A DNA stretch of 63,800 nt from an uncultured Mycoplasmatota bacterium (lineage in GTDB: Bacteria; Bacillota_I; Bacilli_A; RF39; UBA660): NCBI GenBank assembly GCA_947646095.1, contig CANSFI010000007.1, positions 1-63,800 of the forward strand. The letters are read 5' to 3'. The notes beneath the pieces are model-generated. The model worked only from the letters and a program-made list of their open reading frames with translations. It did no database searches and was not told where the DNA came from. This document shows, piece by piece, positions 26,297 through 33,593 of the stretch (position 1 is its first letter; each line of letters opens with the position of its first letter). The translations under genes and the position numbers were made by a program.

Positions 26297-26995
26297 TTGA
26301 GAGATAAAGCTAATTTATTAATTAATAGACCAAACCAATCTTCTTGTAGTATGATAAGTTCTGATTTTATAGCACTTTATGGAGCTGATTTAAGAAAAAT
26401 TGGATTTATATACCCAAATAATTCAGAAATTATTACGACAAGTGCATACGATTTAGCTTCTAATGTTTTTGGGACAGGCTATGTTAATAAAGAAAAAGCA
26501 ACTTCTCTTGCAACTCCAGAAGTTATAGAAAAAATTGGTATAGCAAGATCAAAAGAAAAAGGTGAAGATTTATATTCATCAAGTTGTTATAATGAAATTC
26601 TTGTTAATTCTAAACCATGTGGTATTGTACTTTTGGGATTAGGGGAAAATGATTTGAATATTTATTATCAAGAAGCAAAATTGCTTTCTTTAGAAATGAA
26701 TTTACCATTATATTGTATAGACACTATGCAATATAATGGTAAATTATCAGATGATGATAAAAATTATATAGCATTTCATTCAGTATTATCATTTTTAGGA
26801 ATTTCTACTGATGATTTTATGCAAATGAGTCATGATTGTACTGAAATTTATGAAATTATTAATTCTTATAAAGAACAAGTCACAGAGATTTTTTTAAAAC
26901 TTAAAAAAAGTGGAATTTTAACTAAAGAAAATATGTGTCAGATGATGAGTAATATAGTGGATATTTCTAAAATTAATAGTAAAAGTAAATTATAA
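26297..26995 (+). CDS. Hypothetical protein, probably continuing the preceding ORF
   Basis: 232 residues if started at TTG 26297, but the frame is open and protein-like back to about 26,188 (IELQYKEIIKQVWEHSLSNN lies upstream), so the annotated start is arbitrary. No family recognised; the sequence has a mixed alpha/beta look with six cysteines (for example SSCSMISSDF and SSSCYNEILVNSKPCG). Lying inside the direct-repeat-bounded insert with a DUF4143 scar, it is best seen as accessory cargo, possibly 5'-disrupted by frameshift. Confidence 0.4.
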   Translation: MRDKANLLINRPNQSSCSMISSDFIALYGADLRKIGFIYPNNSEIITTSAYDLASNVFGTGYVNKEKATSLATPEVIEKIGIARSKEKGEDLYSSSCYNEILVNSKPCGIVLLGLGENDLNIYYQEAKLLSLEMNLPLYCIDTMQYNGKLSDDDKNYIAFHSVLSFLGISTDDFMQMSHDCTEIYEIINSYKEQVTEIFLKLKKSGILTKENMCQMMSNIVDISKINSKSKL

Positions 26996-27224
26996 AAATT
27001 ATTTAATACAATATTAATATTTTTATAAAACTTGCTTTTATTTTTAGTTTGTTTTTAATTTCACAGTGAAACTTTAATTTTTCTATATATAAAATATATA
27101 TTTATCTTTTAAAATAATGAAAAAAGCCATAATATTAAGTATTATAAGCTTGTTTATAATAAAAATAGAAAAATAGTTTTATCTATCTATTGACCAAACT
27201 GTAGCTTTTTAATCTGATTATTAT
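26996..27224. other. A/T-rich gap without genes
   Basis: Between the insert ORF and the right direct repeat no frame with a ribosome site is seen. It has only weak inverted repeats around 27,125-27,155. Confidence 0.4.
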
Positions 27225-27276
27225 TATCTTTTTATATACTATTTTGTTTTTTTTTGATATAATTGATTTAGTAAAA
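27225..27276 (+). repeat. Direct repeat, right copy, acting as promoter for the 27307 gene
   Basis: The second copy of the 25286 repeat. It contains TTGATATAAT followed 27 bases later by AACAGGAGG and the ATG at 27307, so it probably promotes the downstream genes. The left copy would have held this position before the insert arrived. Confidence 0.65.
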
Positions 27277-27306
27277 TCTGTTATAAGTAAAACAGGAGGA
27301 ATATAA

Positions 27307-27720
27307 ATGGAAATAGATAAATTATTAGATAATTTAAAAGAAAACAAAAAAATAGTTTTATCTTTAATTATTGGTATTATTGTTGTATTTACTATACTAT
27401 TTTTTATAGGTAGGTTTGTTAATAATTACTTTGATAGAAAGAACTTAGAAAAAGCATTAACATCTATGGGAGAAAAAGTATATAAAGAATTATATTATAA
27501 TAATTTAAAAGATGATTTTGCAGTATATGAAAAAGAAGGAATAAAAATCACATTAAATGAAATGTTTAACGCAACAGATTTGGATTATAAAGATTATTTT
27601 TATAATAGGAGAACAAATAAGTCGTGTAATCCTAATGACACTTATGTAATGATTTATCCTAAATCACCTTACCAAATTAACGATTATAATTTAACTTTTA
27701 ATTTGGTATGTGGATATTAG
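27307..27720 (+). CDS. Single-pass membrane protein of the T4SS half
   Basis: 137 residues: a basic cytoplasmic N-terminus (about 17 residues), one helix (IVLSLIIGIIVVFTILFFIG), and an outer domain of about 95 residues with a cysteine pair (KSCNPND and LVCGY). Its topology resembles the minor pilin-like proteins upstream but it lacks the MKE leader. It lies 14 bases ahead of the next locus gene. No known family. Confidence 0.55.
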   Translation: MEIDKLLDNLKENKKIVLSLIIGIIVVFTILFFIGRFVNNYFDRKNLEKALTSMGEKVYKELYYNNLKDDFAVYEKEGIKITLNEMFNATDLDYKDYFYNRRTNKSCNPNDTYVMIYPKSPYQINDYNLTFNLVCGY

Positions 27721-27734
27721 TAGGGGGGATATAA

Positions 27735-28838
27735 ATGAAAAAAATTTTATCTTTAATATCGATATTTGTAATTTCTATGTTTTTGAACGTTAAATTATGT
27801 TGCGCTTTTGAAAAGAAAGTTATACATGAAGAAGTTGAATATCCTAATTTTGGATGGGCTGTATGTACATATATAATTGATAATTATGAAATAAGTTATA
27901 CTTTAGAAAGTAATGGAGAAGGGAAGATAAATAAGGATTTTAAGAGTGAGGTTATTAATTCTAATCTTAGAACTAATTATTCATTTAGTGATTATTTATC
28001 AGGCTCTAATTTTGTTAGTAAGAGTACAAACAAATTTAGTTGTCCTTCTAAAATATATATAAAATATGAAGGTGGAGGTAAAACAACAGGAGTTAAAATA
28101 TTTTATGACAAAAAGAATGGAAATAAAGAAATAAGTTTAGATTCTTCTAAGTCTAAAAATAATAATAAACCTATATCTAATAGTAGTAAACCAACCATTT
28201 CATGTGATTATACAGCAACTAAAACTCAAGGAAAGGGAACTGTTAATGCAACTATTGTAAGTGATGGTTCAAAAATAACCTCACAGTTTTATTCTGGATC
28301 ATATAAACCACAAAAAGATGATTATCCAGAAATTGCTAAATTATTTAAAGATTCTAATGGTAAATTACATTGTCCAAACTTATATATATCATGTGGATCT
28401 AGTGGTAGTAATTCATTTTGTACTATATCTGAAAATAACAATATTTACGGTATTAGTTTTTCTGGTACTGAAAGTAATGATGCAGATAAAATAAATGGTA
28501 AAAATGACAATCCAAATGAAAATGATGAGAAAATTAATTTAAATTATACAACTGGTTGTGGAATAATTTCAAATGATTTAAAAGATTGGATGATTCAACT
28601 ACTAGATATAGTAAAAATAGGTGCCTTAATATTAACATTAATACTTGGAATGGTCGATTTCCTAAAAGGTGTAGCTAGTGGTGATGATGATGCTACGAAA
28701 AAGGTATGGAAAAGTTTTTCTAGAAGATTAATAGCATTAGTTTTGTTATTTCTATTACCAGTTATAATAGAGTTTATACTTGGCTTAGTTACTATAAATG
28801 GTGTAGATGCTAGTAATCCATTATGTGGAATTTCATAA
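27735..28838 (+). CDS. Secreted two-repeat domain fused to a VirB2-like membrane unit
   Basis: 367 residues. A signal peptide (MKKILSLISIFVISMFLNVK, ending near CCAF) is followed by two cysteine-containing repeats of about 100 residues, one around VCTYIIDNYEISYTLESNGE with NKFSCPSKIYIKYE, the other around SCDYTATKTQGKGTVNATI with LHCPNLYISC. A C-terminal two-helix unit follows (IVKIGALILTLILGMVDFLK and LIALVLLFLLPVIIEFILGL) separated by DDDATKKVWKSFSRR. That unit aligns with the 24887 pilin. The protein could be an adhesin-bearing pilin or an anchored inner core component. Confidence 0.6.
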   Translation: MKKILSLISIFVISMFLNVKLCCAFEKKVIHEEVEYPNFGWAVCTYIIDNYEISYTLESNGEGKINKDFKSEVINSNLRTNYSFSDYLSGSNFVSKSTNKFSCPSKIYIKYEGGGKTTGVKIFYDKKNGNKEISLDSSKSKNNNKPISNSSKPTISCDYTATKTQGKGTVNATIVSDGSKITSQFYSGSYKPQKDDYPEIAKLFKDSNGKLHCPNLYISCGSSGSNSFCTISENNNIYGISFSGTESNDADKINGKNDNPNENDEKINLNYTTGCGIISNDLKDWMIQLLDIVKIGALILTLILGMVDFLKGVASGDDDATKKVWKSFSRRLIALVLLFLLPVIIEFILGLVTINGVDASNPLCGIS

Positions 28839-28849
28839 AAAAAATAAAA

Positions 28850-28881
28850 AAACAATAAAAATAAAGACTATTGTTTTTTTT
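28850..28881 (+). terminator. Terminator after the 27735 gene
   Basis: AACAATA and TATTGTT form a 7-bp stem followed by eight Ts; an extended -10 (TGCTATAAT, 28883-28891) follows for the next gene. Confidence 0.65.
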
Positions 28882-28937
28882 TATGCTATAATGTATGTGT
28901 ATGTTTGTATTTAAAATTTGATTAGGAGAAGGATAGT

Positions 28938-30914
28938 ATGTGGATTATCAAAATTTTAAGATATTTATTCTTAGCAATAGATTCAGTAGTTTACTGGGCT
29001 GCAACTAAAGTATATGAATTATTTATGTTAATATCAGAAACAGGTTTATTTACACCTGAATTAATAAGGACATTTGCTAGTAGAATATATGTTTTGTTAG
29101 GTGTTTTTATGTTATTTAAAGTTTCATTTTCTTTAATAACATATATACTTAATCCAGATACTTTTGATGATAAAAGTCAAGGAGTAGGTAATTTATTATT
29201 AAATTTTTTTAAAGTTTTAATTGGAATAATAGCAGTACCATATGTATTTCAATTTGCTTATGGTTTACAAACAATAATTTTAAAAGATAATATTATAGGA
29301 AATATTGTTATGGGAATGAATTCGAATTTAGTAAGTGGTGACTATAATTATGTAGAACGTGGTGGAAAATTAATGTCATACAGTGTTATATCTGGATTTA
29401 TTACGTTAAATGAAAATTTAGTAGGTGAAGAATGCGCAAGTGAACCGATTGTTGGTAAGATTGGTGAAGATGGAAAACAAGAGGCTACTTTAAGTGAAGC
29501 ATGTTCATCTAATGAAAGTGCAATGGCAGTTTTGCAATCTGAACATAATCCCAATCTTTTTAATGATGTTACAAAAATAACTGTGGAAGAAGGTTTAAAA
29601 AAAGCTTATACAGAAAGTGATTATACCTTTTATGTTAATATGATAGGATTAACTGCTAATGATGAAAATGGAAATGAACAATTTATATTTAATTATAATT
29701 TTATTTTATCTACTATTGCGGGTGGATTCTTAGCTTGGATTTTATTAATTTTCTGTATAGATATTGCGACTCGCAGTGTCAAATTGGGATTTTTACAGCT
29801 TATCGCACCAATACCTATAATTTCTTATGTAGATCCAAAGAGTGGTAAAGAAGGCATATTTAAAAAATGGTTAAATCAATGTACAAAAACATATTTGGAT
29901 TTGTTTGTTAGATTACTTGCTATATACTTTGCTATATTTGTAATTAGTTCTTTACTAACAGATGGAGCTTACAATATTGTAAATCCAGGACAAAAAGTTA
30001 ATTTCTTTGTTAATATATTTATAATATTTGGAGCCTTAATGTTTGCTAAACAATTACCAGAATTAATAACAGATATTACAGGTATAAAACTTGGTGGATT
30101 TACATTAAATCCAATGAAAAAACTTGGTGAGTCTAAATATGCTTCTGCATTAATAGGAGCGACTGGAGGCTTTATTGGTGGAATAGTTGCTAATGGATGG
30201 GCTGCTAAGCAAAATGAAATAGGAATAAAAAAAGGAATAAAAAGTTCTATATCTGGAGGATTTACTGCTGCCTTTAGAGGCGGGTATGCTGGACTAAAAT
30301 CTGATGGGAAATCTTCGGCTTTAGCTTCAGCTACAAAAGGAATTACAGATATGAGTTTATCAAGAAATTTAAAAATAAAAGGTTATGGTACTAAAGATAA
30401 AATAATGGATAGGGCTACAGATATAGCTGGAATAAAATATAAAACAGGTACAAGTAGTGAACTTAAAAGTCAAATAAATGAGTCGAAACAGGAACTATCT
30501 AATTTTCAAAGAAATGAGCATGCTCTATCTGATGCTTTAAATCAAAGAATTTCAGAACAAGGAAATAAAATAGCTGGTTTACTAAAAACATTTGATGGAA
30601 AAGTAGCATCCCATGATGAAAAAGGTAATGTAACAGCTTATGAGACAAAGACTTTTGAAAGTTATGCAGAATCAGCTGCTAGAGATGTTGCTACTAACAT
30701 GGGAGAAAATTGGGATAATATGACTACAATTAGGAAAGAAATGTATATAAATCAAGCTATTTCTGATGATAAAATTGTTGATAGAGATACATTTAATTCA
30801 TTTAATGAATTATATGTGGCACGTAATAATGCAGATCTTGAAAGTAGAAAAACTGAAAAACAAATCAATGATCTTGAAGAAGATATGGATAAATTTAGGA
30901 ATAGAAATAAATAA
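28938..30914 (+). CDS. VirB6/TrbL-like polytopic channel protein
   Basis: 658 residues. About seven membrane helices: an N-terminal group (residues about 5-120) and, after an outer domain of some 130 residues, a second group (about 255-375) with the segment ILLIFCIDIATRSVKLGFLQ followed by LIAPIPIISYVD. The N-terminal-out, multi-helix core with a long cytoplasmic helical tail (about 490-655, coiled-coil-rich) is the plan of VirB6/TrbL and Gram-positive PrgH/TcpH-like channel proteins. It is followed by the PrgI-like and VirB4 genes, the usual order in Gram-positive type IV systems. Confidence 0.75.
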   Translation: MWIIKILRYLFLAIDSVVYWAATKVYELFMLISETGLFTPELIRTFASRIYVLLGVFMLFKVSFSLITYILNPDTFDDKSQGVGNLLLNFFKVLIGIIAVPYVFQFAYGLQTIILKDNIIGNIVMGMNSNLVSGDYNYVERGGKLMSYSVISGFITLNENLVGEECASEPIVGKIGEDGKQEATLSEACSSNESAMAVLQSEHNPNLFNDVTKITVEEGLKKAYTESDYTFYVNMIGLTANDENGNEQFIFNYNFILSTIAGGFLAWILLIFCIDIATRSVKLGFLQLIAPIPIISYVDPKSGKEGIFKKWLNQCTKTYLDLFVRLLAIYFAIFVISSLLTDGAYNIVNPGQKVNFFVNIFIIFGALMFAKQLPELITDITGIKLGGFTLNPMKKLGESKYASALIGATGGFIGGIVANGWAAKQNEIGIKKGIKSSISGGFTAAFRGGYAGLKSDGKSSALASATKGITDMSLSRNLKIKGYGTKDKIMDRATDIAGIKYKTGTSSELKSQINESKQELSNFQRNEHALSDALNQRISEQGNKIAGLLKTFDGKVASHDEKGNVTAYETKTFESYAESAARDVATNMGENWDNMTTIRKEMYINQAISDDKIVDRDTFNSFNELYVARNNADLESRKTEKQINDLEEDMDKFRNRNK

Positions 30915-30932
30915 AAAGGGATGTGATATAGC

Positions 30933-31250
30933 ATGAATAATAATTTCTTAATACCAGCTAATTCAAAAAAATCAATGTTACTATTTGGATTGTTTAATCG
31001 TGTAGATGCTTGGATATTTGGTTTAGGTGTAGCTACCACATTACTGTTATTATTAATTCTACCAGTAGAACAATTAATACCAGCAATTATAGCTATTGCT
31101 CCTGGACTTGTATGTGGATTTTTGGTTTTACCAATACCAAATTATCACAATGTAAGAACAGTTATTAAATCAGCTTATATATTTTTTACAACAAGACAAA
31201 AATTTATTTGGAAAGGTTGGTGTTTTATAGATGAAGAGAATAAAAAGTAA
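30933..31250 (+). CDS. PrgI/VirB3-like small membrane protein
   Basis: 105 residues with two helices (about 28-45 and 48-68) and a basic C-terminal tail ending in ARQ-like TTRQKFIWKGW. The PrgI family core is visible (IPANSKKSMLLFGLFNRVDA, then LPIPNYHNVRTV). VirB3/PrgI proteins sit at the inner membrane beside VirB4. Its 3' end overlaps the next gene's start by 20 bases, tying translation to VirB4. Confidence 0.8.
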   Translation: MNNNFLIPANSKKSMLLFGLFNRVDAWIFGLGVATTLLLLLILPVEQLIPAIIAIAPGLVCGFLVLPIPNYHNVRTVIKSAYIFFTTRQKFIWKGWCFIDEENKK

Positions 31251-31773
31251 ATATACTAATGATGCTATACCTATAAAAAGCATAGTAAATGGTAATATTG
31301 TATTAGATAATAATGAAAAAGTAACTGGTGTGAAAATTATGCCTAGAAATATCTTTATTCTTGACTATGATGTTATGAATGGAATAATTAATAATCTAAA
31401 AAATGTTTATAACATAATCGATTATGAATTCTGGATTGTAGCAGCTGATAGACCAGTTGATATTAATTTATATTTATCACAACTTCAATTACTCTATAAC
31501 TCAACTCAAGATACAGTTAGAAGAAAAATGATCATGGATGATATTAATAAAGCTAACATGTTTATGAGTAATAATGTTGTTGATACAGAATATTTCTTGT
31601 TATTTAAAGAGAAGGATGATGAAAAAATTCAAAAGAGAATTAGAAACTTAATAAATTCTTTAGCAGGAGCAGGACTTTCTTCTCATCAAGTAACAAATGA
31701 TGATTTAAGAATGATTTTAGATAACTTCTTAAATGGTGGACAAACAACTACATTTGGGACGGTGATGAGTTAA
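31231..31773 (+). CDS. VirB4 ATPase, N-terminal piece
   Basis: 180 residues matching the N-terminal, non-catalytic domain of Gram-positive VirB4 (TcpF/PrgJ type), including EKVTGVKIMPRNIFILDYD and the ILDNFLNGG stretch near its end. It has no Walker motifs. It starts inside the 3' end of the prgI-like gene and ends with TAATG, where the final A of its stop is the A of the next ATG. The usual VirB4 is one chain of about 700-850 residues; here N-terminal and catalytic parts are separate, coupled genes. Confidence 0.75.
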   Translation: MKRIKSKYTNDAIPIKSIVNGNIVLDNNEKVTGVKIMPRNIFILDYDVMNGIINNLKNVYNIIDYEFWIVAADRPVDINLYLSQLQLLYNSTQDTVRRKMIMDDINKANMFMSNNVVDTEYFLLFKEKDDEKIQKRIRNLINSLAGAGLSSHQVTNDDLRMILDNFLNGGQTTTFGTVMS

Positions 31774-33557
31774 TGGATATAAGAAGTCAAGTAGCTCCAA
31801 AAGGTTTAGAATTTAAACCTAGTGAATTTATAATAAGTGATAAATATGCCACTATTTTAACAGCTGTATCTTATCCTAAAATGATACCAATAGGATATTT
31901 ATCTAATCTTACTAGTATGTCTGGAATTAAAATGGTTATAAAACATATACCACTTCCTTTCAGTGTTATTAGTAAAATGTTAAATAAAGAAATAGCAGAT
32001 TTAAAACAAAGATATCAAACTGAAAGTGATAAAACAATTCAAGAAAGAATTAGACAAGATTATGAATCATTAGAATACTTTATTTCTATGTTAGCAAGTA
32101 GTCAATCTAAGGTATATGACTTTCAACTACACATAATGATTACAGCGGATAGTGAAGATGAATTACTTGCTAAAAAACTTCAAGTTAAAAATTACTTAGA
32201 AGCTATGGAAATGAGAGCTTTTCCACTTAGATTTGAACAAGAAAACGTTTTAAAATCAATTATACCAATCTATCCTAAACAAGATATAGAAGAACGTATT
32301 GGAACACCAATACCCGCTCCAACACTTGCAGCTATGTATCCATTTATTTTTGATAGTATTAAAGATCCTGGATATGCTTGTTTACTTGGAGTAGACTTCT
32401 CAGGAGGAGTAATTTTATTCAATCAGTTCTTATATCAAATAAAAAAAGAGCATAATAGAAATAATGCTAATATAATTTTACTTGGAACATCTGGTAGTGG
32501 TAAAAGTACAGCAGCCAAATTATTAATTAGAACAGGTATTAGAAATAATAATCAAATAGTAGTTATCGATCCAGAAGGCGAACTAGAAGAAATGACTCGT
32601 CTTTATGGAGGAGATTTTATAGACCTTGGAAAAGGTGGAGAATTTGGTATGATAAATCCTCTTGAAGTAATATTAGATGCTGATGAAGATGAAATAAAAC
32701 AAGGTTTAGGTTATACAGTATTAACTAGAACAATACAAACAGTAAAAGCTTTCTTAAAATACTATGATCCAACTATAGAAGAAGATGTAGTTAATATATT
32801 TAGTGAAGTTTTACAAGAAACTTATAGGAGATTTAATATAAGTTTTGATACTGATTTTACTAAATTTACTTCAAAAGATTATCCCACATTCAAAGATGTT
32901 TATGCAACAGTAAGAGGTAAAATATTATCAATGCCTGAAAAAACTCATGAAAAAGAAATATTAGAAAAACTTGAGTTAAAACTACGTCCATTAATTAAAG
33001 AATTGAAATACTTTTTTGATGGTCATACAACAATTAGTCCAAGAAGTAATTTTATTGTATTTAATATTAGAGAATTAATGAATACAGATACCAATATAAA
33101 AAATTCACTATTCTTCAATATTTTAAAATATGCTTGGGGATTAACTTTAAATAAAAATATCAATACTATTCTAGCAGTAGATGAAGCTCATGTACTTTTA
33201 AGTGGTAATAATACATTAGGTGCTGATTTCTTAGCGCAAGTACAAAGACGTGCTAGAAAATATAATACAGGAACAATATTTATTACTCAACAACCAACTG
33301 ATTTCTGTGATCCTTCTGTTATTACACAAGGCAAAGCAATCTTTGATAATGCTTCTTATTATTTAGTTATGGGATTAAAAAAACAAGCTGTTGAAGATTT
33401 ATCTAAGTTGATTGATTTAAACGATAATGAGAAAGAAAGTATTAAAAGATATAATCAAGGAGAAGCTTTATTTGTTTGTGGTAGTAGAAGAATGCGTATT
33501 AATATAGTTGTAACAGAACAAGAATTAGACTCATTTGGTAGTGGTGGAGGATTGTAA
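31773..33557 (+). CDS. virB4: VirB4 ATPase, catalytic piece
   Basis: 594 residues. It opens with SQVAPKGLEFKPSEFIISDK, the middle of a normal VirB4. The ATPase domain shows Walker A GTSGSGKSTAAKLL (about residue 238), VIDPEGELEEMTRLYGGDFI, Walker B TILAVDEAHVLL, and the VirB4 C-terminal motif QVQRRARKYNTGTIFITQQP. It is the main energiser of type IV secretion. With the upstream 180-residue gene it adds to a normal VirB4 length. No frame joins the two as written, so a split gene or a single mutation is possible. Confidence 0.92.
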   Translation: MDIRSQVAPKGLEFKPSEFIISDKYATILTAVSYPKMIPIGYLSNLTSMSGIKMVIKHIPLPFSVISKMLNKEIADLKQRYQTESDKTIQERIRQDYESLEYFISMLASSQSKVYDFQLHIMITADSEDELLAKKLQVKNYLEAMEMRAFPLRFEQENVLKSIIPIYPKQDIEERIGTPIPAPTLAAMYPFIFDSIKDPGYACLLGVDFSGGVILFNQFLYQIKKEHNRNNANIILLGTSGSGKSTAAKLLIRTGIRNNNQIVVIDPEGELEEMTRLYGGDFIDLGKGGEFGMINPLEVILDADEDEIKQGLGYTVLTRTIQTVKAFLKYYDPTIEEDVVNIFSEVLQETYRRFNISFDTDFTKFTSKDYPTFKDVYATVRGKILSMPEKTHEKEILEKLELKLRPLIKELKYFFDGHTTISPRSNFIVFNIRELMNTDTNIKNSLFFNILKYAWGLTLNKNINTILAVDEAHVLLSGNNTLGADFLAQVQRRARKYNTGTIFITQQPTDFCDPSVITQGKAIFDNASYYLVMGLKKQAVEDLSKLIDLNDNEKESIKRYNQGEALFVCGSRRMRINIVVTEQELDSFGSGGGL

Positions 33558-33593
33558 TAAAAATATAATTTTCTAGTTTGGTGGTGAAGTTAA

